Positions 17,113 to 26,915 of a stretch of DNA of 64,000 nucleotides are shown piece after piece. The position numbers were made by a program, and so were the translations under genes. This stretch comes from Corynebacterium pacaense. Its GTDB lineage: Bacteria; Actinomycetota; Actinomycetes; Mycobacteriales; Mycobacteriaceae. Each line of letters begins with the position of its first letter. The first letter of the stretch is position 1. Under the pieces are notes generated by a model. It made no database searches, was not told where the DNA came from, and saw only the letters and a program-made list of their open reading frames with translations. Where the stretch lies: positions 248,001-312,000 of the forward strand of contig NZ_LT821239.1 in the NCBI RefSeq assembly GCF_900169525.1. The letters run 5' to 3'.

Positions 17113-19727
17113 CTGCCGCCGCCCGCGCCCGAACCGCGGCAGGCAGCCCCGGGGGGAGGCGCGGCCTCATCGCAGCTGTGACCGCAACCACAGTTCTGGG
17201 TATCAGCAGTTTCGCCGGCGTCGCAGCCATTCCCTTTCCCGTTGATCCCGATGACCCCGTGGTGAGCCAGCAGTGGGCCAATCCGCTCGTGCGCAGCGAG
17301 GATCGCTCCACCGAGGTGGAGCTGGAGATCACCGCCCTGCCCACCGGCACAGTCTCCGCGGGTGAAACCCTGCAGGCGCAGATCCGCATCAGCAACGGCT
17401 CTGACTTCACCCTCAGCGGCGTGACCCTGAGCGTGCAGCGCCAGCAGGCCGCAGCGGACACCGCGACCGCGCGCACGGCCCTGGCCGCGGCACCCGGGTC
17501 CTTTCCCTACTACGGCAGGTCACTGACCCTGGAGGACACCATCGGTCCGGGGGAGTCCGTCGACATGGATCTCCCCGTCGCCACGGGCGCCGAGGGCCTG
17601 GCCATTCCGGTCCCCGGTGTCTACCCCACCCGGATCGCACTGTCCGCCGTGGTCGGGGGCGTGGAGACCCACATGGATTCCCAGCGGTTCCTCCTCCCCG
17701 TCGACGGTGGGCAGGCTGCCGGCGGGCAGGCTGCGGACCCGGGATCCACTCCGACACCGACCACGATGCTCTATCCCATCAGCGCACCCACCGATGTCCT
17801 CGGTGGGGAGACAGGCGAAGCACCGGAAAGCCCGGCGCTGATCCTGCGCTCCGACAGTCTGGCGGCGCAGCTGCGCGAGGGTGGCCGCCTCAACGAGCTT
17901 GTCGACGCCTGGACCACGGCCCCACCCACCGCCCGCGCGGCCTCCTGCCTGGCGGTGGATCCGGAACTGCTGTCGGTGGTCACCCGCATGGCCGGTGGCT
18001 ACAGCGTCAGCGAACAACGGGTGAGCGGCGTGAAGCAGAACCAGCGACTGAGGGATCTGTGGACCGCCTCAGCCCAACCCGAGGAGGGTGCGGACGGCAC
18101 CGGGGCGGAGGACGCCGCCGCCTTCCTGGCGAAGCTGAGAACCGCGGCATCGGGAAGCTGCACGGTCGCACTGCCCTGGGCGAACACCGACCTCAACGCG
18201 GTCTCCAGCACCGGCAACCAGTGGCTGATGCGGGAGGCGCTGCAACGCGGAACCTCGGTGATCGAGGAGGTGCTGGGGGTCAGCGCGACAAAGAACGTGG
18301 TCATTCCGGGCGGTGGCTACGTCACCGAACTCACCGCGAAGAACCTCGGATGGGCCGACATTGAGGTTCCGGGGTCTCCTGAGAATGCCTGGGAGTCACA
18401 GTCCGGCCCCACCGAGGACTCACCCTCGGGTGTCAACTCCCTCGATGACCCGGCCATCGCCCCCGGCCGCACGGAGGCCCCGGAGCCACCGACACCGGTC
18501 TCCGTCCTCATCGCCGACAACACCGTGTGGGGCGCTCCCTCGGCCGACCGCTTCAGCCAGCTCGCACCCGGTATCCGCGGCGTGAGCTACCAGGGTTCCC
18601 TCTCGGCCACGCTCGCCACCCTGGGTCAGGCACCGGAAACCGTCGGCTACTCCAATCCCCAGTTCCGCTTCGACTACTCCATGGATTCCCCCGCGGCCAG
18701 AAACATGAGCGCCCGCGCCGCGGTGGAACTGACCGTCGGCAACGGAGACGGGGAGACTCCCGTGCTCATCATGCCCCCGACCTCACTGGAGGCCGGGGAC
18801 GCCGACATGCTCCTGCAGACCACCTCGCAGCTCGTCGATGCCGGCAGGGCGCGACCGTTCACCCTCGGTCAGTACCTGAGCACCAGTACCGGGCAGCTGG
18901 ATCGACTGGCGGCGACCGCAACCCCCGAGGGTGGCTCCTCCGCCTTCGGGGCACCCTTCGATGATCCCACCTCCGTCACCGAGACCGAGGTACTGCGTGC
19001 CACCCAGCAATCCTCCTACACCGATGACCTGACCGGGCTGATGACCAATGATCCGGCGATAGCACTGACCAGGTACGGATTCACCGAGCCGCTGCGCCAG
19101 GACCTGCTCAGGGCTCTGAGCATGAACAACCGGAGATCACGCATCCACTACCCGGAGGCCGTCGACGGCGCCGACCGGATCCTCAACGGCAACCGTGACA
19201 TCCTCCAGCAGCTGCGCAGCTCCGTGGCGCTGCTGCCTCCGGGCAACGTCTACACCAGAACATCATCCTCCTCACCGCTGATCATCGTGGCCCAGAACGG
19301 CCTTCCCCTGCCCGCGATCGCACAGATCATGTACTCCGGTCCCGAGAACGCCCAGATAAACACCCCTGGCCTGGTCCGGGTCCCCGCACTCGGATCCATC
19401 ACCCTGCAGATGACCGCGGATCTGCCCGATGACAGTCAGCGCACCGATCTCACGGTCTGGCTCGCCTCCCCTGACCGTTCGGCGATCAGCGATCCGGTGG
19501 ACATCACCGTCCAGCCCCGCCCCGGTTTCAGTGGAACCTCGGGAATCATCGCGCTGATCATCGCGGCCCTCGCCGGGCTGCTGGTGATCCGCGTGTTCCG
19601 GGTGCGCAGAAGCCGGACGAGGAATCAGCGGGCCCCGGATGACACGTCCGCCCCGCGCCAGGGCCACGGGGCGCACAGGGCCCGACCCGGTGCCTCGCAG
19701 TCGCCGAAACCACCCCGGAACAACTAA
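17109..19727 (+). CDS. DUF6049 family envelope protein (Rv3909-like)
   Basis: An 872-residue exported protein: a twin-Arg-free signal sequence ([22 protein letters not shown], written here in full as residues about 18-39), a long extracytoplasmic region and one C-terminal membrane helix ([15 protein letters not shown]) with a basic cytoplasmic tail ([11 protein letters not shown]). The family is found between the Nudix and murJ genes in actinobacteria, and its function is not established. Linkage to MurJ and CwlM suggests a role in envelope assembly, which is inference. The GTG start overlaps the Nudix stop by 4 nt. Confidence 0.82.
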   Translation: MTAAARARTAAGSPGGRRGLIAAVTATTVLGISSFAGVAAIPFPVDPDDPVVSQQWANPLVRSEDRSTEVELEITALPTGTVSAGETLQAQIRISNGSDFTLSGVTLSVQRQQAAADTATARTALAAAPGSFPYYGRSLTLEDTIGPGESVDMDLPVATGAEGLAIPVPGVYPTRIALSAVVGGVETHMDSQRFLLPVDGGQAAGGQAADPGSTPTPTTMLYPISAPTDVLGGETGEAPESPALILRSDSLAAQLREGGRLNELVDAWTTAPPTARAASCLAVDPELLSVVTRMAGGYSVSEQRVSGVKQNQRLRDLWTASAQPEEGADGTGAEDAAAFLAKLRTAASGSCTVALPWANTDLNAVSSTGNQWLMREALQRGTSVIEEVLGVSATKNVVIPGGGYVTELTAKNLGWADIEVPGSPENAWESQSGPTEDSPSGVNSLDDPAIAPGRTEAPEPPTPVSVLIADNTVWGAPSADRFSQLAPGIRGVSYQGSLSATLATLGQAPETVGYSNPQFRFDYSMDSPAARNMSARAAVELTVGNGDGETPVLIMPPTSLEAGDADMLLQTTSQLVDAGRARPFTLGQYLSTSTGQLDRLAATATPEGGSSAFGAPFDDPTSVTETEVLRATQQSSYTDDLTGLMTNDPAIALTRYGFTEPLRQDLLRALSMNNRRSRIHYPEAVDGADRILNGNRDILQQLRSSVALLPPGNVYTRTSSSSPLIIVAQNGLPLPAIAQIMYSGPENAQINTPGLVRVPALGSITLQMTADLPDDSQRTDLTVWLASPDRSAISDPVDITVQPRPGFSGTSGIIALIIAALAGLLVIRVFRVRRSRTRNQRAPDDTSAPRQGHGAHRARPGASQSPKPPRNN

Positions 19728-19769
19728 GGTATCGGTTCAATTAACTCACCCAATCAAGAATGGTCACCA

Positions 19770-22700
19770 GTGACGTCCACATCTGAGCAAGAGCCGGGAA
19801 GACCGGCGGGACAACGATCCCGTATCGTGACCCCGACTCCGCCGGCACCAGTACCTGAAGCACGTCCCAGAACTGCCCCGAGGAGCGATCGGGACCGTTC
19901 GAGTCTGAAGAGCGCGCCCGTACCGGTTCCCCCTTCACCGGGGGCAACGGGTGCGGTGCCGGGTGGGGCCGCTGAGGGCGGAACCGGGGGCGCCGGGGGC
20001 AGAGCCGTAAGTCAGAAGACCTCCGACGGCGATGTCGTGCGGTCCACCGCCTCAATGGCGGTGGCCACGCTGCTCAGCCGCATCACCGGCTTCCTGCGCA
20101 CGGTGATGATCGGTTCCATTCTGGGACCGCCGGTGGCCTCGGCGTTCAACATCGCCAACACGCTGCCCAACCTGATTACCGAGATCGTCCTCGGTGCGGT
20201 GCTCACCTCCCTGGTGGTGCCCGTTCTGGTACGTGCGGAGAAGGAGGACGCCGATCACGGGGCGGCCTTCTTCAGGCGTCTGCTCACCCTGGCGGTGTCA
20301 CTGCTTGGCACGGTCACGGTACTCTCCGTCATCGGTGCGCCGTTGCTGGCCCGGATGATGATGCCGGAGGACAGCAAGGTCAATGTGGTCATGTCCACAT
20401 CCTTCGCCTACCTGGTGCTGCCGCAGATCTTCTTCTACGGCCTGTTCGCACTGTTCATGGCTGTGCTCAACACCAGGGAGGTCTTCCGTCCCGGTGCCTG
20501 GGCGCCGGTGGTCAACAACATGATCACCATTACCGTCCTGTGCCTCTACTGGGTGCTTCCGGGGCGGCTCGACCCCCTGGAACCTGCGGGCATCACCGAT
20601 CCCCATGTGCTGCTGCTGGGACTGGGCATGACCCTCGGCGTGGTTGTGCAGGCCCTGATGATGGTTCCCTATCTGCGGCGCGAGGGTATCGACATGCGCC
20701 CGCTGTGGGGCATCGACGCCCGGCTCAAACAGTTCGGCGGAATGGCCGTGGCAATCGTCGTCTACGTCGCCATCTCCCAGTTCGGCTATGTCATCACCAC
20801 CCGGATCGCATCGGTGGCCGATGCGGCGGCACCGGTGATCTACCAGAATCACTGGCTGCTGCTGCAGGTTCCCTATGGTGTCATCGGTGTCACCCTGCTC
20901 ACCGCGATCATGCCCCGGCTGTCGCGCAATGCGGCGGACGGCGATGACAAGGCCGTGGTCTCCGACCTGACCCTGGGGACGAAGCTCACCTTCATCGCAC
21001 TCATCCCGATCGTGGTCTTCTTCACCGTCTTCGGCGTCCCGATCGCCAACGCACTGTTCGCCTACAAGGACTTCGATGCCGAAACAGCGAACATTTTGGG
21101 CTGGACGCTGAGCTTCTCCGCATTCACACTCATTCCTTATGCCCTCGTGCTGCTGCACCTCCGTGTGTTCTACGCCCGCGAGGAAGCCTGGACCCCGACC
21201 TTCATCATCGCCGGTATCACCGCGACCAAGATCGTACTGTCCATGGCCGCCCCGCTGGTGGCCGCGTCCCCGGAGCGGATCGTGGTACTCCTCGGGGCGG
21301 CCAACGGCTTCGGCTTCGTCACCGGCGCGGTGATCGGTATCTACCTGCTGCGGCGCAAGCTCGGCCGGCTCGGCATGCGCTCGGTGATCACAACCTCGCT
21401 GTGGGCACTCGGCTCCGCACTGGTCGGTGTGGCCGCGGCCTGGGTTTTCGGCTGGCTGCTCAATGTCACCATCGGAGGGGTGCTGGTGGCGATGGGTTCA
21501 ATCGGATCCCTGGTTTTTCTCGCGATCGTCGGTGTGGTGTTTCTCATCGTCACCGGTCTGGTGCTCTCCCGTTCCGGACTGCCGGAGGTCCACAACCTCG
21601 GCCGTGCGATGGCCCGGGTGCCCGGCATGGGCCGCTTCATCCGACCCGATGTCACCATCTCCCACGACCTGGGCAAGGCCTCGGATCAGGATCTTTCCAC
21701 ACAGCTGCTCTCCCTCGACGAGTTCTCCTCGACCCCGGTGCCGCCACCGATGTCCGCCGGAATCGTCCGCGGCCCGCGACTGGTCCCTGGTGCGCCCGTC
21801 TCCGACGGCCGCTTCCGGCTTCTGGCCGACCACGGCGGGGTGCCCGGTGCGCGCTTCTGGCGGGCCCGCGAGGCCGCCACGGGGAGGGAGGTCGCACTGA
21901 TTTTCGTGGACACCTCGGGCAATGCACCGATGGCGCCGAAGTCCGCGGCCGCAGCCGCCGGAATCGCCTCGGAGGTCAAACGCCGCACAAAGAAGCTGGC
22001 CGCCCTGCACTCCGTCGCGATTGCACCCAACATACAGACCGAGGCCTACCGCAACGGCTGTCTCATCGTCGCCGACTGGGTACCCGGGTCCTCCCTCACG
22101 GCCGTCGCCGAGGAGGGGGCGGATCCCCGGGCCGCCGCCTATGCCCTGGCCGATCTCACCGACGCCACCGCGGCAGCACACGCCGCCGGCGTGCCCCTGG
22201 GGCTCGACAACAAGTGCCGCATCCGCATCAGCACCGACGGCGTCGCGGTCCTCGCCTTCCCGGTACTCCTTCCGGAGTCGAACTTCGGGCGCGACGCGAC
22301 GTCGATCGCCGCGGCGCTGGAAATGCTTGTCGACGCCGGGACCGCACCCTCCGACGTCCTCAGCCTGCAGGAGGACGCCCGCAGGCTGGCGGCGGAGGAG
22401 GACACCGAACCTGCGGAGTACACCGCCCTCGCGGCCTCCATGCGCGATGCCGGCCTGGCGAAAAACGAACAGAACCCCGCCCAACTGGTGGTGGAGAAGG
22501 AGACCGCGCCGCGCCCGGCGACCCGCCCCGGATTCGGCGGACGCAGCTACTCGGGGAAGATGATGGCGCTGATCGCCCTCACCGTCTTCCTGCTCGTCTC
22601 CCTCGTCGCGGCCCTCAGCGCCGTGCTGACCACCTTCCTCGGTGGGAGCAATGAGGAATCCCCCCTCGGCTCCACGAGCACATCCGTTGAAACGACGGTT

Positions 22701-23120
22701 CCCACGGGTCCGGCCGTGTATCTGGGGATCTCCGCAATCAACCAGTGGAACGACGGAAGCGGTGCACCTGTCGACGGCGTCGAAGATGGTGACCGCGGTA
22801 CCTCCTGGAGCACCGGCGGTGGGGAGGGCCTGCTGATCCAGCTGAGCAAGCCCTCACAGATATCGCATGTGGTCGTCCACACCGGCGAGGTGGAGACCTC
22901 CGGTCAGGTGCAGGTGATCGCCTTCACCTCGCAGTCACCGACATCCATGAACGAGGGCGAACAGATCGGTTCCATAGATGTCACCGGCAACCGGCAGAAC
23001 CTGGACATCTCCGATACCGAGAATCCCCTAAAGGATGTGAACTCGGTCCTGGTGTGGGTCGATGAGCTCGACGACTCAGAGACCCTGGACATCGCCGATG
23101 TCGATGTGGTGGGCTGGTAA
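19770..23120 (+). CDS. murJ: MurJ lipid II flippase fused to pseudokinase and extracellular domain
   Basis: A 1,116-residue protein. A disordered Pro/Arg-rich tail (1-88) leads into a MurJ/MviN core of about 14 helices (about 90-610), beginning ASMAVATLLSRITGFLRTVMIG in two adjoining blocks. A kinase-like domain follows (about 675-905), lacking the catalytic HRD and DFG motifs, then a single helix (about 930-955) and an extracellular discoidin-like domain to the end. This matches Rv3910 of M. tuberculosis, whose pseudokinase binds FhaA when phosphorylated. It would flip lipid II across the membrane. Start is GTG 19770. The gene ends at a strong terminator. Confidence 0.92.
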   Translation: MTSTSEQEPGRPAGQRSRIVTPTPPAPVPEARPRTAPRSDRDRSSLKSAPVPVPPSPGATGAVPGGAAEGGTGGAGGRAVSQKTSDGDVVRSTASMAVATLLSRITGFLRTVMIGSILGPPVASAFNIANTLPNLITEIVLGAVLTSLVVPVLVRAEKEDADHGAAFFRRLLTLAVSLLGTVTVLSVIGAPLLARMMMPEDSKVNVVMSTSFAYLVLPQIFFYGLFALFMAVLNTREVFRPGAWAPVVNNMITITVLCLYWVLPGRLDPLEPAGITDPHVLLLGLGMTLGVVVQALMMVPYLRREGIDMRPLWGIDARLKQFGGMAVAIVVYVAISQFGYVITTRIASVADAAAPVIYQNHWLLLQVPYGVIGVTLLTAIMPRLSRNAADGDDKAVVSDLTLGTKLTFIALIPIVVFFTVFGVPIANALFAYKDFDAETANILGWTLSFSAFTLIPYALVLLHLRVFYAREEAWTPTFIIAGITATKIVLSMAAPLVAASPERIVVLLGAANGFGFVTGAVIGIYLLRRKLGRLGMRSVITTSLWALGSALVGVAAAWVFGWLLNVTIGGVLVAMGSIGSLVFLAIVGVVFLIVTGLVLSRSGLPEVHNLGRAMARVPGMGRFIRPDVTISHDLGKASDQDLSTQLLSLDEFSSTPVPPPMSAGIVRGPRLVPGAPVSDGRFRLLADHGGVPGARFWRAREAATGREVALIFVDTSGNAPMAPKSAAAAAGIASEVKRRTKKLAALHSVAIAPNIQTEAYRNGCLIVADWVPGSSLTAVAEEGADPRAAAYALADLTDATAAAHAAGVPLGLDNKCRIRISTDGVAVLAFPVLLPESNFGRDATSIAAALEMLVDAGTAPSDVLSLQEDARRLAAEEDTEPAEYTALAASMRDAGLAKNEQNPAQLVVEKETAPRPATRPGFGGRSYSGKMMALIALTVFLLVSLVAALSAVLTTFLGGSNEESPLGSTSTSVETTVPTGPAVYLGISAINQWNDGSGAPVDGVEDGDRGTSWSTGGGEGLLIQLSKPSQISHVVVHTGEVETSGQVQVIAFTSQSPTSMNEGEQIGSIDVTGNRQNLDISDTENPLKDVNSVLVWVDELDDSETLDIADVDVVGW

Positions 23121-23152
23121 CCCCCGAATTCCCCATGAACCGAAGGTGCCGG

Positions 23153-23194
23153 CCCCGGTTCCACCCCTTTAAGGGTGGAACCGGGGTTTTTCTT
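23153..23194 (+). terminator. Intrinsic terminator after murJ
   Basis: CCCCGGTTCCACCC (23153-23166) pairs perfectly with GGGTGGAACCGGGG (23173-23186) around a 6-nt loop, followed by TTTTTCTT. It ends the Nudix-DUF6049-murJ transcript and isolates sigM. Confidence 0.93.
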
Positions 23195-23449
23195 CGGCAC
23201 ATATGTACCGCCGGTGCATGCGCAGGGCACACGAGGTGACCACCACATGAACCGGGGCTGCGTGGACCACCTCCGCCAAGATGAACAACAGGCATGTCAT
23301 TAAAACGCTCTGAACTGCACGGATACAGGGTGCATCGAACCCGGGGCCATCCACCAGAGTGGGCATCACGGCTGCTACAACCCTGTCGAGCGCGATGTAG
23401 CATCCCCCTCAGGTCAGGAACTTCAGGCGGGACGAGGTGGGGGAGGGGC
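23195..23449 (+). other. Upstream region of sigM
   Basis: About 255 bp without a gene after the murJ terminator. It must contain the sigM promoter, but I see no clear ECF pair (GGAA-N18-GTT). ATGACATGCC-like short repeats near 23290 are unremarkable. A frame open from 23294 reads into sigM, but the ribosome binding site GGGAGGGG supports the later start. Confidence 0.4.
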
Positions 23450-24073
23450 ATGGGCGAGCATTCTGCGGGCAGCCGGGATCACCGGGATCACCGGAATCAC
23501 AGTGACCATGGTGACCACAGTGACCAGGAACTGGTCGCCGACTACGTCGCGGGAAATCAAGGTGCCTTCGCAACCATCGTCAACCGGCACCAGAGGCATA
23601 TGTTCCGCGCGGCCCGGAAGTACGGCAACAATGACGAGGACGCCCATGACATTCTTCAGGAGGCACTGCTGAAGGCGAGCAGGAACATGCACCTCTACCG
23701 CGCCGAGGCCGCGCTCGGAACATGGCTGCACAGACTCGTACTGAACTCTGGGTTCGACTGGGCAAAGCACCGTACAAGGCGGGAGCTGGCGGTGCTCGAC
23801 GACACCGAATCCACCTCCTCCGAGGATCCCCGCCTCGCCCACGACCCCCTGGGATACCTCGATGTGGCCATGACCATCAGAGAGGCGATGAATCAACTGC
23901 ACCCGGATCAGCGCACCGCCATTATCCTGGTGGATCTGGGCGGGTACCCCATCGAGGAGGTCGCGCACTTCGAGGGTGTGCGACCGGGAACCATCAAATC
24001 CAGGAGAGCCCGTGCGAAGGCCGCACTGCGCGAGATCCTCGACACCGACTTCTTCGGTGAGCCCGCACAGTAG
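23450..24073 (+). CDS. sigM: ECF RNA polymerase sigma factor SigM
   Basis: A 207-residue ECF sigma factor. Region 2 (ELVADYVAGNQGAFATIVNRH ... DAHDILQEALLKASRN) covers about 26-90, and region 4 (LHPDQRTAIILVDLGGYPIEEVA ... GTIKSRRARAKAAL) about 145-195. In C. glutamicum SigM directs thioredoxin and disulfide-stress genes, and trxB and trx lie directly downstream here. The ATG has GGGAGGGG immediately upstream. The first 25 residues hold a His/Asp-rich repeat (DHRDHRNHSDHGDHSD). The anti-sigma gene that follows sigM in mycobacteria (rsmA) is absent. Confidence 0.9.
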   Translation: MGEHSAGSRDHRDHRNHSDHGDHSDQELVADYVAGNQGAFATIVNRHQRHMFRAARKYGNNDEDAHDILQEALLKASRNMHLYRAEAALGTWLHRLVLNSGFDWAKHRTRRELAVLDDTESTSSEDPRLAHDPLGYLDVAMTIREAMNQLHPDQRTAIILVDLGGYPIEEVAHFEGVRPGTIKSRRARAKAALREILDTDFFGEPAQ

Positions 24074-24077
24074 GAGC

Positions 24078-24104
24078 GGAATAATGCGGGACCGTGCAGG
24101 TGTT
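24078..24104 (+). promoter_or_regulatory. ECF-type (SigH/SigM) promoter of trxB
   Basis: GGAAT (24078-24082), an 18-base spacer, then TGTT (24101-24104) match the corynebacterial SigH-type consensus GGAA-N18/19-(C/T)GTT. Transcription would begin near 24111, giving a leader of about 146 nt before trxB. Use by SigM rather than SigH is inferred from the neighbouring sigM. Confidence 0.65.
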
Positions 24105-24257
24105 GTGGGATATGCACGCTCCGATGAAATGCCCCCTGAACCCGGGCGCACCGTCGCCCCGGGTGAGTCCGGTTTCCTGGCCGGTCGGTACCACCTAGAA
24201 TCTACGGGGACGTTCGTGGGATCAACGCACAAACGAAAAACACACTGAGGGAAGTAA

Positions 24258-25199
24258 ATGTCTGAAGCAGAGTCAAGGATTCACGATGTGGCGATCATCG
24301 GTTCCGGTCCCGCCGGATACACAGCCGCGGTCTACGCGGCCCGTGCGGACCTCACGCCCATCATGTTCGAGGGCTACGAATACGGCGGATCTCTGATGAC
24401 CACCACCGAGGTGGAGAATTTCCCCGGCTTCCATAAGGGAATCATGGGTCCTGAACTGATGGAGAACATGCGCGGCCAAGCCGAACGCTTTGGCACCGAG
24501 ATGCACATGGAGCTCGTCGATCGTGTCGATCTCAGCGGCGACATCAAGAGGATCTGGGTCGGTGAGGACGAGTACAGGGCGCGCTCGGTCATCCTGGCCA
24601 TGGGTTCTGCCCCCCGCTACCTGGGGGTCCAGGGCGAGCGGGAGCTGCTGGGCCGCGGTGTGTCCGCCTGCGCCACCTGCGACGGCTTCTTCTTCCGCGA
24701 TCAGGACATCGCGGTCATCGGTGGTGGCGACTCCGCCATGGAGGAGGCGACCTTCCTGACCAAGTTCGCCCGCAGCGTCACCATCATCCACCGGCGCAAC
24801 GAGTTCCGCGCCAGTGCCATCATGTACGAGCGGGCCAAGGACAACGAGAAGATCCGTTTCCTCACCAACAGGACCGTCGAGCAGGTCCTGGAGGACGGGG
24901 GCAAGGTCAACGGCCTGCAGCTCAAGGACACCGTCAGCGGCGAGTCCTCCGTCCTCGATGTCACCGCGATGTTCGTCGCCATCGGCCACGATCCCCGCTC
25001 CGAGATGCTCAAGGGACAGGTTGACCTGGATCCCGCCGGCTACGTGCTCGCCGAGCACCCCTCCACGCGCACTAACCTCCCCGGTGTCTTCGCCGCCGGG
25101 GACCTGGTGGACAGCCACTATCAGCAGGCGATCACCGCAGCCGGATCGGGATGCCGCGCCGCCATCGATGCCGAGCACTACCTCGCCTCCCTTTCCTGA
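24258..25199 (+). CDS. trxB: Thioredoxin reductase
   Basis: A 313-residue NADPH-thioredoxin reductase. The FAD site [15 protein letters not shown] is at about residues 14-28, the redox-active CATC at 138-141, the NADPH-binding [10 protein letters not shown] follows, and the C-terminal FAD motif [10 protein letters not shown] is near 276. It reduces thioredoxin in the cytoplasm. ATG 24258 has GAGGGAAG upstream. It precedes trx by 96 bp and follows sigM, and an ECF-type promoter lies upstream. Confidence 0.96.
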   Translation: MSEAESRIHDVAIIGSGPAGYTAAVYAARADLTPIMFEGYEYGGSLMTTTEVENFPGFHKGIMGPELMENMRGQAERFGTEMHMELVDRVDLSGDIKRIWVGEDEYRARSVILAMGSAPRYLGVQGERELLGRGVSACATCDGFFFRDQDIAVIGGGDSAMEEATFLTKFARSVTIIHRRNEFRASAIMYERAKDNEKIRFLTNRTVEQVLEDGGKVNGLQLKDTVSGESSVLDVTAMFVAIGHDPRSEMLKGQVDLDPAGYVLAEHPSTRTNLPGVFAAGDLVDSHYQQAITAAGSGCRAAIDAEHYLASLS

Positions 25200-25295
25200 G
25201 CACCGATAGACTGTGTCCAATCTCCATCCGGAGCCATCCCCGCGGTGAGCGGAGAAGACCGTTAGCCTTGTTAGAAACCAAGAGGGAGTAACGCA

Positions 25296-25619
25296 ATGAG
25301 CAGTGTCATCGAAGTATCCGAGTCCAACTTCCGCTCCACCGTCGTAGAATCCGAGAAACCGGTGCTCGTCGACTTCTGGGCGGAATGGTGCGGACCGTGC
25401 AAGAAACTCGGCCCCATCGTCGAGGAGATCGCGCAGGAGCTCGGTGACAGCGTGGTGGTCGCCAGTGTCGATGTTGATGCCGAGCGCACACTCGGCGCCA
25501 TGTTCCAGATCATGTCCATCCCCTCCCTCCTCGTTTTTTCCAAGGGGAGCAAGGTGGAGGAGCTGGTCGGTCTGCGCCCCAAGGCCGAGATCGTGGCAAA
25601 GCTGGAAAAGTATCTGTAA
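25296..25619 (+). CDS. trxC: Thioredoxin
   Basis: A 107-residue thioredoxin with the active site WCGPC at residues 31-35 and the cis-Pro turn MSIPSLLVFSKG. It is the substrate of the upstream TrxB and donates electrons to disulfide targets in the cytoplasm. AGGGAG lies 7-8 bases before the ATG. It is the counterpart of trxC (Rv3914) in the same position in mycobacteria; other annotations call it trxA. A small hairpin AACCCC/GGGGTT follows at 25651-25669. Confidence 0.95.
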   Translation: MSSVIEVSESNFRSTVVESEKPVLVDFWAEWCGPCKKLGPIVEEIAQELGDSVVVASVDVDAERTLGAMFQIMSIPSLLVFSKGSKVEELVGLRPKAEIVAKLEKYL

Positions 25620-25700
25620 CTGGTAGTCTGACTACATTTAAAGCGCATGAAACCCCGAAAATTGGGGTTGTGAAACTAGTTACGGATTGAGGGGACCAGG

Positions 25701-26888
25701 GTGGCTCAAGTCCTGAGAGTCGGCGATCGCAGCCCGCGTGTGGCCGAGGTTCGCACAACACTCGCCCGCCTGGGTGTGATCGAGGGTTATACGCGGGATG
25801 TGTCGGCGAAGACCGAATCCCAGAAGTTCCACGAGGAGGAGACACTCTTCGATGCCGAGCTCAGCGAGTCCATCAAGGCCTTCCAACAGGTCAGGGGCAT
25901 CATACCCACCGGCGAGATCGATGAGCTCACCCTCCGGATTCTCCGCGAGGCCTCCTACACCCTCGGCGCCAGGGTTCTCGAGTTCCAACCGGGCAACCAG
26001 CTGGTCGGCGACGACGTCGTGGAGGTACAGACCCAACTGCAGGAACTCGGCTTCTACACCGAGCGCATCGACGGCCACTTCGGCGAGCGCACCCACCACG
26101 CCGTGATGAACTACCAGCTCAACTACGGTCTCCAGGCCGACGGTATCTGCGGACCCGATACCATCCGCGCTCTTTCCAGACTCGGGCTGCGCATCACCGG
26201 TGGCTCCGCCCAGGCGATCAGGGAGCGTGAGCGGGTACGCAAGGCGGGTCCGCGACTGGCCGGAAAACGCGTGGTGATCGACCCCGCCCTGGGTGGCAGG
26301 AACAAGGGTCTGACCGTCCGGGGCCCCTATGGGGAGGTCAGTGAGGAGGAGATCCTCTGGGATCTCGCCATGAGGCTGGAGGGTCGCATGATCGCGACCG
26401 GAATGGATGCCATTCTCTCACGCCCGCGCATGGATGACCCCTCCTACCGCGACCGCGCCTCCATCGCCAACGCCTTCGGCGCCGATCTCATGCTGGGCCT
26501 GCAGTGCGACTCGTACCCCAATGACAAGGCCAACGGTGTGGCCACCTTCTACTTCGGTTCCGAGACCGGGACCAACTCGATGACCGGTGAAACCCTGTCC
26601 GCCTACATCCAGCGCGAGATCGTCGCCCGCACCCCCCTGGCCAACTGCGGAAGCCACGCCCGGACCTGGGAGATGCTGCGCTGGACCAGGATGCCCACCG
26701 TGGAGATCGCCACCGGCTATCTGAGCAACCCCGGTGACCTCGCCGTGCTCACCGACCCCACCATGCGCGACCGGATCGCGGAGGCGGTGGTGGTCGCGGT
26801 CAAACGTCTGTACCTCCTCGATGAGGACGAACAGCCCAAGACGGGAACCTTCAAGTTCAGTGAGCTGCTGGAGTTCGAGCAGCGCTGA
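25701..26888 (+). CDS. cwlM: CwlM, amidase-like regulator of peptidoglycan synthesis
   Basis: A 395-residue protein with two peptidoglycan-binding-1 repeats (about 10-70 and 90-150) and an amidase_3-type domain (about 180-385). It has no signal peptide. Zinc ligands are degraded: the usual DPGHGG reads DPALGG (His to Leu), and the usual LHCD-like motif reads LQCDS (His to Gln), while Glu residues in SEEE and VEIATGYLSN remain. This fits mycobacterial CwlM, a cytoplasmic activator of MurA controlled by phosphorylation, rather than a hydrolase. It starts at GTG 25701 behind GAGGGG. MurJ, FhaA's partner, is encoded nearby. Confidence 0.9.
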   Translation: MAQVLRVGDRSPRVAEVRTTLARLGVIEGYTRDVSAKTESQKFHEEETLFDAELSESIKAFQQVRGIIPTGEIDELTLRILREASYTLGARVLEFQPGNQLVGDDVVEVQTQLQELGFYTERIDGHFGERTHHAVMNYQLNYGLQADGICGPDTIRALSRLGLRITGGSAQAIRERERVRKAGPRLAGKRVVIDPALGGRNKGLTVRGPYGEVSEEEILWDLAMRLEGRMIATGMDAILSRPRMDDPSYRDRASIANAFGADLMLGLQCDSYPNDKANGVATFYFGSETGTNSMTGETLSAYIQREIVARTPLANCGSHARTWEMLRWTRMPTVEIATGYLSNPGDLAVLTDPTMRDRIAEAVVVAVKRLYLLDEDEQPKTGTFKFSELLEFEQR

Positions 26889-26915
26889 CCGGCGTTCCCG
26901 GTGGCGCGGGCGGAA

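Noticed and set aside
25651..25669. Hairpin AACCCC/GGGGTT between trx and cwlM as a terminator
   Set aside because: The stem is only 6 bp and lacks a T-run; it is mentioned only under trx.
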